41,992 nt of DNA, taken from positions 1 to 41,992 of IMG/VR virus record IMGVR_UViG_3300029892_000008; one strand, written 5' to 3'. The stretch comes from a virus. Position numbers and translations under genes: made by a program. Below are positions 16,881 to 23,600 of this stretch, piece after piece. Numbering within the stretch: the stretch's first letter is position 1; every line of letters starts with the position of its first letter. Below the pieces are notes generated by a model. That model saw nothing but the letters and a program-made list of their open reading frames with translations. It did not search any database and was not told where the DNA came from.

Positions 16881-17522
16881 TTACGACATGAAGTCGTCAG
16901 GGTTTCCAGCAGTGGGGGTGTTTTCAGATAAGTCATCATCAAACACAGAAGATGCGCCTCGGGCTGGACCAAGGGGTTCGTCGTGATCTAGAAGCTGGAC
17001 CATCTGCAAAGCACACGCCACACCCTGATTGCCGCCCTGGTCGTAGGCAAAGAATGATACCTGTGCTCTGGCCCACCTGCCACCGTAAACTTCGTCTTTA
17101 TCAGATGGCTTCACTTCGACTTTGTGGTTTCTCTGCACTACGACAAGTGGTTCTTTCCTCGACCCGTCTGGTCTGTGGATAAGACGTTTCATGTTGACAA
17201 CAATGGTATCTTCGTGGCCCTTGTACACTTGGAAAGTGCCATCAGATTTCATTTTGCCCTTGCTATTGCCATCGGAAAACGGCAGATGTATGCCCTTGCC
17301 CTTGTTCAGCTGTTTCCAGGTTTCCTTTTTCGGCCACTTGGCCAGTGCTGCTTTTTCGGCAAGACTTCTCATGGCAGACAGGTCTGAATTGGCGGGAAAG
17401 AGCGCCACGACCTGATTACACAAACGTTTGTTTAAGTCTGGGACTGGCTCCAGAAGTTCTGGGAAGGCCATGCGAAAAGGTGGGGTAACAACAAAGAGTT
17501 CACTTTTCGTTTCCGTACTCAT
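16881..17522 (-). CDS. Enc34-like ssDNA-binding protein (DUF2815)
   Basis: The 213-residue protein matches the DUF2815/Enc34 ssDNA-binding family (PF10991), an OB-fold protein that coats single strands during replication. Seen here are the conserved core TWKQLNKGKGIHLPFSDG, IVVNMKRLIHRPDGS, EVYGGRWARAQVSFFAYD and GVACALQMVQLLDHDEPLG. The C-terminal tail is acidic (VFDDDLSENTPT, then GNPDDFMS), as in bacterial SSB tails that recruit partners. It overlaps the DUF2800 stop and is followed by a tetraloop terminator, which fits a need for large amounts of product. Confidence 0.8.
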   Translation of the reverse strand: MSTETKSELFVVTPPFRMAFPELLEPVPDLNKRLCNQVVALFPANSDLSAMRSLAEKAALAKWPKKETWKQLNKGKGIHLPFSDGNSKGKMKSDGTFQVYKGHEDTIVVNMKRLIHRPDGSRKEPLVVVQRNHKVEVKPSDKDEVYGGRWARAQVSFFAYDQGGNQGVACALQMVQLLDHDEPLGPARGASSVFDDDLSENTPTAGNPDDFMS

Positions 17523-18700
17523 TTTAATAATTCCTCCTGATCTTTCTGGTCGAATGCGACCGGGTTGTTGAATTCAATCGCGGGACGTTTATCGGACTCG
17601 GGAACGACTGTTGGTTTCCCTTCCTTACTTTCGAGGAGGGTGTACAGGACTGACATCAGTTCGTCTTTGTTATCCATAGTTTTGATAACCTTTTCGAGCT
17701 GTGCCGGGGACAGGAATTTCGATTGGAAAAATTCGGACGCCGCCGAGGGACAGAGTTCGCAGAATGCCTTGGCTGCGTCATCTTCCGAGGCCCAGGAGCG
17801 ATTGGTGCGGCCTCTGACAACCTTGAATCCGGGCACCTTCTGGCCGGAGAGAAGCAGAGATTCTGCACGTTCTCTGACAGCCTTCGCCCAGAGATCGAAG
17901 ATGTCCAGCTTTGGGAGTATTTCGCCAAGGTCTTCGGGGGTAAGGACTGTCGGGGTCGGGAGCTTGGCACCACCGAATACTTCACCGGCCACTGTCATGA
18001 CTTTCTCGCGCAGCTTCGGACAATCCGCTTTGGCTTTGCAGAAGTCACACCAGCTACCGGCCTTGAAAGACTTGGAACCTTTGGCCGCCGTGGCAGCCGA
18101 TTTTGTCAGTGTCTTCTCGGCCCATTTGTAAAGCTCGGCGGGGGAGGTTGTCCAGACTTTCGGTTCCCGAGAGATTCTGGGTTGCAGAATAACCAGATCC
18201 ACGGTTTCATACAGACACTCTTTCCCCATGGCACCAAGAGCATAGATCATCAGCTGGGGGTTGGCCACAGGATCAACCTCTTTGCCCTTACCATATTTCA
18301 GATCCGCGATAACCAGCTTGCCGAATTCCTGCCGAATCGTGATGTCGCATGTGCCGGAGAGATCGGGGTGAATCCAGTCCAGAGAAACTTTTTGCTCTGG
18401 TTCGACGCCGGAGTCCAGTTCTTCGGCAAGCGATCGGATGTAGTCCAGGCACCAGTCGATGTGTTCGGCCATGTCGGCGTGGATTATGAACACCCCGCCA
18501 TCTTCCCGCATGATGTCTTTGCCGATATACTCGGACGCCTTACGCCCGGTGCGGATGCACTTCTCCAACAGGAGGTGGGCGTTCGTGCCTTCTTCGGCGT
18601 AGACAGAGGACGTGTCCTCATATCTGCTTTCCAGCTTTGCCGATCCTGGGCAATTAAGCCAGCGATAAGCAGAGCTGGGCGCGATGATAGAATGGCTCAT
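17519..18700 (-). CDS. DUF2800 family PD-(D/E)XK nuclease
   Basis: The 393-residue protein belongs to DUF2800, a Cas4/RecB-like nuclease family found beside DUF2815 in phages. Seen here are the N-terminal PSSAYRWLNCPGSAKLE with EEGTNAHLLLE, the nuclease core SGTCDITIR and VIADLKYGKG (D-x-K), the NPQLMIYALG helix, and a C-terminal cysteine group (WCDFCKAKADCPKLRE) that with the N-terminal C could hold an iron-sulfur cluster. It probably acts in recombination-dependent replication with the SNF2 helicase and ssDNA-binding protein. Start and stop each overlap neighbours by 4 bases. Confidence 0.8.
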   Translation of the reverse strand: MSHSIIAPSSAYRWLNCPGSAKLESRYEDTSSVYAEEGTNAHLLLEKCIRTGRKASEYIGKDIMREDGGVFIIHADMAEHIDWCLDYIRSLAEELDSGVEPEQKVSLDWIHPDLSGTCDITIRQEFGKLVIADLKYGKGKEVDPVANPQLMIYALGAMGKECLYETVDLVILQPRISREPKVWTTSPAELYKWAEKTLTKSAATAAKGSKSFKAGSWCDFCKAKADCPKLREKVMTVAGEVFGGAKLPTPTVLTPEDLGEILPKLDIFDLWAKAVRERAESLLLSGQKVPGFKVVRGRTNRSWASEDDAAKAFCELCPSAASEFFQSKFLSPAQLEKVIKTMDNKDELMSVLYTLLESKEGKPTVVPESDKRPAIEFNNPVAFDQKDQEELLK

Positions 18701-19125
18701 TTAATGGCCTCCAGACAGGCGTTGATAACTGCTTCGTACTTCTCAGCCGGAATGGCAGAGACATTCGGGGCATTACCAATACCGTTGATGATTTCCTTGG
18801 CCACGCCAGTGCCTTTCTTGTCCATGACTTCCTTGATTGTCTTGCGAACATCATCTAAAGACACCGGAATAACGGGAGCAGTGGTCTGCTCGGGCTCAGC
18901 CGTTGTTACTGGCGCGGCAGGAGCTTCCGGTTTGGGATCGGCTTTTTTGGCCCTGGTCTTCTTTTCTTTCGGGGCTTCGGGTTCGGGTGTGGTTTCTACC
19001 ACAGGTGCTTTGTCCTCGACCACGTTCACCGTGATCTTCAGCGCCTCAATCTGCTCACGCATAAGCACCAATGCGTCGGTGAGCTTCCCCATCTGTTCGA
19101 TCATTCTGTTCATCATTTCGTCCAT
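18697..19125 (-). CDS. coiled-coil, linker and helical-tail protein, unknown
   Basis: ATG at 19125 follows GGGAGG by 6 bases; an upstream ATG at 19158 lies inside the helicase gene and is less likely. The 142-residue product has an N-terminal coiled coil (MGKLTDALVLMREQIEALKI), a disordered Pro/Ala/Lys linker of about 55 residues, and a compact C-terminal helical domain (SLDDVRKTIKEVMDKKGTG, IPAEKYEAVINACLEAI). The tail resembles a helical module common at the ends of phage replication-cassette proteins. Role unknown; it may tether partners in the recombination complex. Confidence 0.6.
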   Translation of the reverse strand: MDEMMNRMIEQMGKLTDALVLMREQIEALKITVNVVEDKAPVVETTPEPEAPKEKKTRAKKADPKPEAPAAPVTTAEPEQTTAPVIPVSLDDVRKTIKEVMDKKGTGVAKEIINGIGNAPNVSAIPAEKYEAVINACLEAIK

Positions 19126-19141
19126 TACAGACCTCCCTAAT

Positions 19142-20431
19142 TTATTTGTTGCCACCAATCGTGGCTTCGATCACTTCAATTTTCCTGGCCAACGCCCGGC
19201 CTATTTCAGCATCCACACCCGGCGTGACCAGATACTGAACCAGCACGTTATTCTTCTGGCCAATTCTGTGGCACCGGTCTTCTGCCTGCCTCATATTCCC
19301 CGGCACCCAATCCAACTCTGCGAACACTACTATATCAGACGCGGTGAGAGTTAAACCAACACCAGCCGCCTGAATGTTGCCAACGAACAGCTTCACTCTC
19401 GGGTCCGTCTGGAAGGCGTTCACGTATCCCTGCCGCTTATCAGACGGCGTAGAGCCTGTGATACAAACAGCTTCGCCCGAGAACGCCGCGGCGATAGAAT
19501 TCACCACGTCCTGATGGTACGCGAACACCACCACTTTGTCTTTCTCTTCCAACAGCATCTTTATGTGCTGAACCACTTTGGAGATTTTCGCCATGCCGCA
19601 AGCCTTTCGGGCTTGAGCTGTGGCCGACACTGGCACATGCTCCAGATCGTTCCACCACGCACCCTTCAACGGGACGCCAGCAAACATATCGTCTCCATCT
19701 AATTCAATAATCTGATGCTGCTTCTCTGGCAGCTCAGACAAAACCTCACTCTTCAGGCGCCGGAGCATCACGGGCGCCAGCTTCTCTTTGAGTTCTTCAA
19801 TATTTGTGGCGCCAAGATTGTTCCACCTTCGGACAATTTTCTTGCCGAACTGCAACCGCTCCATGTGACCACCACAATACCGGGCTTCGAAATGCTGCTT
19901 GCTCTTGGTGATCTCTGGGTTAATCGCATGAAGCATAACGAACAAATCAGCAGGGCGATTAACCAATGGTGTGCCAGTGAGGAAAACCAATCTCGGGGTT
20001 CTGGGCGCGAAGCATCTGGCTGCAGCCGTTCTATCGGCTGTGGGGTTTTTCAGGTAGTGCGCCTCGTCGAACACCACCAGATCATAAATGTGACCTTTGC
20101 TGTCACATGGTTTACCGTGAACCAGAGCATCGCCATGAGCGGAAAGAATATCATAGTTTATAATGGTGATGTTGCTATGGCGCACGGTGTCCTTCTTCCC
20201 GGAGACAATCTGTATGGAGAGGGGACGGGTAAGCCATGTTGTGAGTTCGTTATACCAATTCTGCTTCAAGGATGCCGAGCAAACTATCAAAATTCTGATA
20301 ACACCAGGGCAGGCGTTTATTAACCCAGCAACCTGGACTGTCTTCCCCAAACCCATCTCATCTGCCAGAATGGCCCGGAAATTTTCCTTGAGCCAATCCA
20401 CGCCTTGTTTCTGAAAGCTCTTGAGGTTCAT
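19142..20431 (-). CDS. SNF2/SMARCAL1-like DNA helicase or translocase
   Basis: The 429-residue protein has all main superfamily 2 motifs: Walker A DEMGLGKT (K30), DEAH at 122-125, LTGTP, and motif VI QAEDRCHRIGQ. It is close to the short SNF2 type found in phage replication cassettes, which anneals or remodels forks. I chose ATG 20431 because it overlaps the previous TGA in ATGA; an in-frame ATG at 20446 would overlap by 19 bases. It lies between the repeat protein and the DUF2800 nuclease. Confidence 0.88.
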   Translation of the reverse strand: MNLKSFQKQGVDWLKENFRAILADEMGLGKTVQVAGLINACPGVIRILIVCSASLKQNWYNELTTWLTRPLSIQIVSGKKDTVRHSNITIINYDILSAHGDALVHGKPCDSKGHIYDLVVFDEAHYLKNPTADRTAAARCFAPRTPRLVFLTGTPLVNRPADLFVMLHAINPEITKSKQHFEARYCGGHMERLQFGKKIVRRWNNLGATNIEELKEKLAPVMLRRLKSEVLSELPEKQHQIIELDGDDMFAGVPLKGAWWNDLEHVPVSATAQARKACGMAKISKVVQHIKMLLEEKDKVVVFAYHQDVVNSIAAAFSGEAVCITGSTPSDKRQGYVNAFQTDPRVKLFVGNIQAAGVGLTLTASDIVVFAELDWVPGNMRQAEDRCHRIGQKNNVLVQYLVTPGVDAEIGRALARKIEVIEATIGGNK

Positions 20432-21201
20432 TTCAGATGCCCCCATCCTGTGGCTTTTCGAACCATGTCTGTCAACATCGCATTGGCTGCGCTCCTGGCT
20501 GCACTCCAGGCTGCGCTCTGGGCTGCACTCCAGGTTGCGATCCAGGTTGCGATCCAGGCTGCTCTCTCGGCTGCGCTCTCGGCTGCGCTCCGGGCTGCGC
20601 TCTCGGCTGCGCTCCGGGCTGCGCTCCGGGCTGCGCTCTCGGCTGCACTCCAGGTTGCACTCCAGGCTGCGCTCCGGGCTGCGCTCTCGGCTGCACTCCA
20701 GGCTGCGCTCTCGGCTGCGCTCTCGGCTGCACTCCAGGCTGCGCTCCGGGCTGCGCTCTCGGCTGCACCCCAGGCTGCGCTCCGGGCTGCGCTCCGGGCT
20801 GCACTCCAGGCTGCGCTCCGCAGAGACTCTTTTCCGGTTTCTAAATACTCGACAATCAAATCGTATTCGTCTGTGTAAGGCCGGATTTTTTCAATGTGTA
20901 TAAGCGCTTGTTTTCGGGCGAATTCGCGCAGTAATTTTTCGGCATCGAAACGTGCGAGATATTTACGTTTCGTGCCCGCAATTATGTCTTTTCCCGCCAC
21001 GATCATGCCAGATATATCGACTAAATAGAGAGTTGAACCGGGCGCGTACCGTAAGGCATCTATCAGTCGTTCCGAAGCATGTAGACCGAACTCGCACAGA
21101 ACAGGTTTACCTTCTACCGTGTGCGTGGTCCCAACCCGGACCTTCCTGCCGTCGCCATAAGCAAGTTTTTTGTCGTCGGGGCTAAACCAAAATGCTAACA
21201 T
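20428..21201 (-). CDS. DUF7666-like protein with 28 SAAX repeats
   Basis: First gene of the minus-strand operon, 257 residues. The N-terminal 125 residues (YGDGRKVRVGTTHTVEGK, LCEFGLHASERLIDALRYAP, REFARKQALIHIEKI) match a phage family I associate with DUF7666. Residues about 130-240 are 28 copies of a four-residue unit, mostly S-A-A-X with X being W, R, E or Q. A four-residue period on a helix gives a slowly twisting stripe of W, R and E. A short end (MLTDMVRKATGWGHLK) follows. GGAGG lies 8 bases before ATG 21201. The role is unknown. The repeat-tail length may vary between relatives through slippage. Confidence 0.65.
   Translation of the reverse strand: MLAFWFSPDDKKLAYGDGRKVRVGTTHTVEGKPVLCEFGLHASERLIDALRYAPGSTLYLVDISGMIVAGKDIIAGTKRKYLARFDAEKLLREFARKQALIHIEKIRPYTDEYDLIVEYLETGKESLRSAAWSAARSAARSAAWGAAESAARSAAWSAAESAAESAAWSAAESAARSAAWSATWSAAESAARSAARSAAESAARSAAESAAERAAWIATWIATWSAAQSAAWSAARSAANAMLTDMVRKATGWGHLK
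20482..20817. repeat. 28 tandem 12-bp units coding for SAAX
   Basis: The array is 336 bp of degenerate 12-bp units, such as CTCCAGGCTGCG and CTCTCGGCTGCG on the plus strand. Every unit keeps the GGCTGC core and varies at the codon for the fourth residue. Because the period is a multiple of three and stop codons are absent, several frames are open across it on both strands; only the minus-strand frame has a gene context. Confidence 0.95.
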
Positions 21202-21244
21202 TTTTCTACCTCCACATTTTTTTTTCTCACGTTCGATGACTTAG

Positions 21245-21273
21245 TAGTATCCTAAATTGGATACTATTGTCAA
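21245..21273 (-). promoter_or_regulatory. operator-controlled promoter of the minus-strand operon
   Basis: On the minus strand a consensus TTGACA (plus 21268-21273) is followed after 16 bases by GATACT (plus 21246-21251) as a possible -10. The palindrome TAGTATCC-6-GGATACTA (21245-21252 and 21259-21266) fills the space between and over the -10, as a repressor operator would. The leader to ATG 21201 would be about 35 bases. No repressor gene is in the window. Confidence 0.55.
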
Positions 21274-21297
21274 GCATTAAAAAATAAATTTTTTCGG

Positions 21298-21327
21298 TTG
21301 CGTAATTAGGATACTTTGGGATACTAT
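21298..21327 (+). promoter_or_regulatory. candidate plus-strand promoter with two GGATACT half-sites
   Basis: TTGCGT (21298-21303), 18 bases, and TACTAT (21322-21327) could drive the methyltransferase gene at 21368. Two direct copies of GGATACT (21309-21315 and 21319-21325) are spaced 10 bp, one helical turn, and share the half-site of the divergent operator 50 bp to the left. Promoter matches are weak; the repeated half-site is the firm observation. Confidence 0.4.
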
Positions 21328-21367
21328 TAGATGTGGTCTTGAAAATTATTATGGGGAGGTAGAATAA

Positions 21368-22738
21368 GTGCCGGCATACTACAATGAGTTCGACCCTGCC
21401 GCAGCTGCGTGGTTGCGGGAACTCATCAAACAGGGACTGATTGCACCAGGAATCGTAGACGACAGATCAATAACGGAGGTAGACCCGAATGAACTTAAAG
21501 AATTCACTCAGTGCCATTTCTTCGCTGGAATCGGGGGCTGGAGCTATGCCCTCAGACTCGCAGGCTGGCCAGACGATAAACCAGTCTGGACTGGCAGTTG
21601 CCCGTGTCAGTCATTCAGCACAGCAGGAAAGCAAGCAGGAGTTAACGACCCCAGACACCTCTGGCCCGTGTGGTTCAAGCTCATTGCAGCCTGCAAACCT
21701 GAATTTATCTTTGGGGAACAGGTTGCAGCAGCGATTAGCCACGGTTGGCTCGATGATTTACAAGATGACCTGGAAGCTCAAAACTACGCCACGGGGAAGA
21801 TCGTATTACCAGCTTGTGGCGTCGGCGGCTACCACATCAGGCAAAGAATCTGGTTTGTTGCTGAACGGTTGGAACACGCCGAATTGCAATGTGAACGATC
21901 AGCCAGACGACAGCCGCAGGGGATTGGGCACGCCCTTGGGACAAGCGAAATTAGCGGGCTGGCCGACACCGACAGCGCAAGACGGGAGCCGGGGCAACGG
22001 CACAATCAGGCCACAAGACACGGGGATACCATTGCCGCAGAGGGCTGCGATGATCGAGCAGATCGAGCCGAAGCGCCTGAAACCTTCTGGTCAAATCCTG
22101 ACTGGCTCTTCTGCCGAGATGGAAAGTGGAGGCCAGTGCCAGCTGAATGTAAATTTCTCTTGCTGGCTGATGGGTTTTGGTATAGAATGGACGATGTGTT
22201 ATCAGAACTCATTGCGAAAGCCATTCAAGGAGTAGAAGACTATGCCGCGATTACCGGAACCAGACCCGAAGAAGTATTGCGAAACCTGTGGGAAGCCAAT
22301 GGAAAGGAAACGATTCAACGGGAGATTGCAAGACCGTGGAGCGTTTTTAAGGATGAAGTTCTGTGGACTATCTTGCGCGGTAAAGGCTCAGTGGGAGAAA
22401 AATCCGAACCCAAGCATACCGGCCAGCAGAAAAAGATCACGGAAGCAGATAGAAGGATGTTGCGAGATTTGCAAAGCCAAATCGAATCTGAGCATCCATC
22501 ACTGCGATGGAAACCCGCAGAACAACGACAGCAAGAACCTGCAAACCTTGTGTCTGAGCTGTCACAGTTTTTGGCACAGTGTGAACAGGCGCATGGGGAA
22601 TACAGTGCCCGGAAGAATGAAGGTGGTTTTCCACTCGCAGGAAAATGTGTAGGCAGAGTGGGATTACTGCGGGGTTATGGCAATGCAATCGTGCCGCAAG
22701 TCGCGGCGGAAATAATCAGAGCGACATGGGTAGATTAA
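21368..22738 (+). CDS. C5-cytosine DNA methyltransferase (Dcm-like)
   Basis: GTG 21368 follows GGGGAGGT by 8 bases. The 456-residue protein has motif I FAGIGGWSYALRLAG (51-66), the catalytic motif IV GSCPCQSFSTAGKQ with C80, GEQV with E117 in place of the usual ENV, motif VIII HIRQRIWFVAE and a C-terminal RGYGNAIVPQVAAEII (IX/X). Between RDGKWRP and the C-terminal motif there is an unusually long stretch of about 170 residues, where a second gene is encoded in the +1 frame. It should methylate cytosine in phage DNA, probably to evade restriction. Two nested frames run inside it (21,489 and 22,242). Confidence 0.88.
   Translation: MPAYYNEFDPAAAAWLRELIKQGLIAPGIVDDRSITEVDPNELKEFTQCHFFAGIGGWSYALRLAGWPDDKPVWTGSCPCQSFSTAGKQAGVNDPRHLWPVWFKLIAACKPEFIFGEQVAAAISHGWLDDLQDDLEAQNYATGKIVLPACGVGGYHIRQRIWFVAERLEHAELQCERSARRQPQGIGHALGTSEISGLADTDSARREPGQRHNQATRHGDTIAAEGCDDRADRAEAPETFWSNPDWLFCRDGKWRPVPAECKFLLLADGFWYRMDDVLSELIAKAIQGVEDYAAITGTRPEEVLRNLWEANGKETIQREIARPWSVFKDEVLWTILRGKGSVGEKSEPKHTGQQKKITEADRRMLRDLQSQIESEHPSLRWKPAEQRQQEPANLVSELSQFLAQCEQAHGEYSARKNEGGFPLAGKCVGRVGLLRGYGNAIVPQVAAEIIRATWVD
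21489..22235 (+). CDS. 248-residue ORF nested in the +1 frame of the methyltransferase
   Basis: ATG 21489 has its own ACGGAGGT site 9 bases upstream. The protein is not random shadow sequence: it is S/T/P/G rich and includes MTWKLKTTPRGRSYYQLVAS, LLLNGWNTPNCNVND, GWPTPTAQDGSRG and NVNFSCWLMGFGIEWTM. From memory, the pattern of TWK..TP.GR, WPTPTA.DG and LNP..WLMGFP..W recurs in proteins annotated at phage cytosine methyltransferase loci in the alternative frame. Its TAG lies directly after the AAGGAG of the nested HNH gene, so the two form a mini-operon in one frame. Function unknown. Confidence 0.55.
   Translation: MNLKNSLSAISSLESGAGAMPSDSQAGQTINQSGLAVARVSHSAQQESKQELTTPDTSGPCGSSSLQPANLNLSLGNRLQQRLATVGSMIYKMTWKLKTTPRGRSYYQLVASAATTSGKESGLLLNGWNTPNCNVNDQPDDSRRGLGTPLGQAKLAGWPTPTAQDGSRGNGTIRPQDTGIPLPQRAAMIEQIEPKRLKPSGQILTGSSAEMESGGQCQLNVNFSCWLMGFGIEWTMCYQNSLRKPFKE
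22242..22652 (+). CDS. HNH endonuclease nested in the +1 frame of the methyltransferase
   Basis: ATG 22242 follows AAGGAG by 9 bases. The 136-residue protein has an N-terminal zinc finger (YCETCGKPMERKRF, then MKFCGLSCAVKAQW) and a C-terminal HNH core: CCEICKAK, SIHHCDGNPQNNDSKNL, LCLSCHSFWH. This is a well-known phage HNH type. It lies wholly inside the methyltransferase gene, ending 86 bases before the methyltransferase stop and just ahead of the codons for its motif IX/X. It could be a homing endonuclease that entered the gene without closing the host frame. Confidence 0.85.
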   Translation: MPRLPEPDPKKYCETCGKPMERKRFNGRLQDRGAFLRMKFCGLSCAVKAQWEKNPNPSIPASRKRSRKQIEGCCEICKAKSNLSIHHCDGNPQNNDSKNLQTLCLSCHSFWHSVNRRMGNTVPGRMKVVFHSQENV

Positions 22739-23025
22739 GAACTTGGGAGAGCTCAAGCGGGCTAACTTTAGGATTTACAAAAAGGGAGATATACTCAATA
22801 CCGGCATCAGGGCCTGCTGATGCCAGTATTGAACGTCTCATGCAGTCTAAGCGCTGCATGCTACAGTTTGCTTTTATCTCTGACAGCAAGATTATTGCTG
22901 TCTTGCAAGAGTATGGGGCGTGGGATGATTTTGTAGACCGTAGAACCAATATCAAAAGGTTGCTATGGATTGCAACCCTGGATATGTGGGAGGCCGACAT
23001 GTCCATGTTTCAATCCCCGATGTGA
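22726..23025 (+). CDS. small conserved-type phage protein, unknown
   Basis: A 99-residue frame starts at ATG 22726, overlapping the methyltransferase stop by 13 bases; the ribosome site is weak, so coupling is likely. An in-frame ATG at 22645 would extend it into the methyltransferase. Sequence signs are MQSKRCMLQFAFISDSKI and EYGAWDDFVDRRTNIKRLLW followed by IATLDMWEAD. The YGAWDD..D...N..RLLWIA pattern recurs in small phage proteins of unknown function. Its last codons lie within one arm of an 18-bp long-range inverted repeat. Confidence 0.65.
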   Translation: MGRLRTWESSSGLTLGFTKREIYSIPASGPADASIERLMQSKRCMLQFAFISDSKIIAVLQEYGAWDDFVDRRTNIKRLLWIATLDMWEADMSMFQSPM

Positions 23026-23055
23026 TGGGGAAAGGTGGTCGCTCCCTGAGACGAG

Positions 23056-23107
23056 CGGCACTTACGTCCACCTCGTGGGAGCCCTTCCCGGGAGTGCTAA
23101 TTTTTTT
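23056..23107 (+). terminator. terminator-like structured element after the methyltransferase unit
   Basis: GGCACT and AGTGCT pair (one G-T) around an inner GGGA-GCCCT-TCCC hairpin, followed by AATTTTTTT. Upstream bases add further pairing (ACGAG with CTCGT). This fits the end of the plus-strand transcript carrying the methyltransferase and the 99-residue gene. Confidence 0.45.
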
Positions 23108-23185
23108 GCCAGATTTCCCCCCTATCCCCCCGCTGAGAAGAGAAGAATCTGTTCTCTTCTGTTCTCCGTAGTACTAAGAGCCACT

Positions 23186-23209
23186 ACCCCGAATGAGGGG
23201 TGTTCTTAT
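23186..23209 (+). terminator. weak terminator-like hairpin
   Basis: ACCCC (23186-23190), loop GAATGA and GGGGT (23197-23201) precede GTTCTTATT. The stem is only 5 bp and the T run is broken, so it may be a second-line terminator or only part of the palindromic landscape. A TATAAT (23214-23219) follows without a good -35. Confidence 0.3.
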
Positions 23210-23228
23210 TAAATATAATAGCGTTTTG

Positions 23229-23521
23229 TGTGTCAGGTGTGTCAGTTGGTGTCAGATGAAAAAAAATATCTGTCACACAGAGACGCAGACTAGTAGCTAG
23301 TTGTAGAGGTTTGTGTCAGAAGTGTCAGCTTTTAAAAAAGTTTAGAGAAAAAATAAAAATTACTAAATTATATTATATAAAAGCTCTCGCTAAAAGCTGT
23401 CACTTCTGACACAGCTTTGGAGAACGGCGCTACAACGGCGGTAGCGTGTGACAGTTTTTTTTTCTCATCTGACACAAGCTGACACACTTCGTTCGTAGAG
23501 CGGGAAAGCTACCTGACACAC
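23229..23521. other. origin-like palindromic array of TGTCAG sites around an AT-rich core
   Basis: Nine TGTCAG sites occur: five on the plus strand on the left (23231, 23240, 23250, 23314, 23323) and four on the minus strand on the right (ending at 23411, 23474, 23484, 23518). Three TGTCAC variants join them. They flank an AT-rich core at 23335-23390. Two nested inverted repeats share one centre near 23362: an inner pair (23312-23334 with 23391-23413, 22 of 23 bp) and an outer pair of about 42 bp (23237-23278 with 23446-23487) containing an A8/A9 run. Spacers of 33 and 32 bp each hold a small hairpin. The layout fits a bidirectional replication origin with iterons, or a dual operator. Confidence 0.6.
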
Positions 23522-23533
23522 TTGCAGGCAAAT

Positions 23534-23561
23534 AAAAAACCCCCGGATCTCTCCGAGGGTT
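23534..23561 (-). terminator. minus-strand intrinsic terminator
   Basis: On the minus strand AACCCTCGG, loop AGAGAT and CCGGGGGTT pair (one G-T) and are followed by a T run. It is the last of three such stems between the minus-strand mini-gene and the origin-like array. Confidence 0.65.
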
Positions 23562-23600
23562 GGAAGTCGTTACATCGTCGAGTATCCCATAATCAAGGCA

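Noticed and set aside
17723-19354. 543-codon open frame on the plus strand across the replication operon
   Set aside because: It is antisense to three well-supported genes (DUF2800 nuclease, the 142-residue gene and the SNF2 helicase), crosses their boundaries, and its composition is typical of a codon-bias shadow.
20405-20903. Several plus-strand and alternative frames across the 12-bp repeat array
   Set aside because: The repeat unit has no stop in most frames and its length is a multiple of three, so all frames stay open; only the minus-strand frame has a ribosome site and a non-repetitive N-terminal domain.
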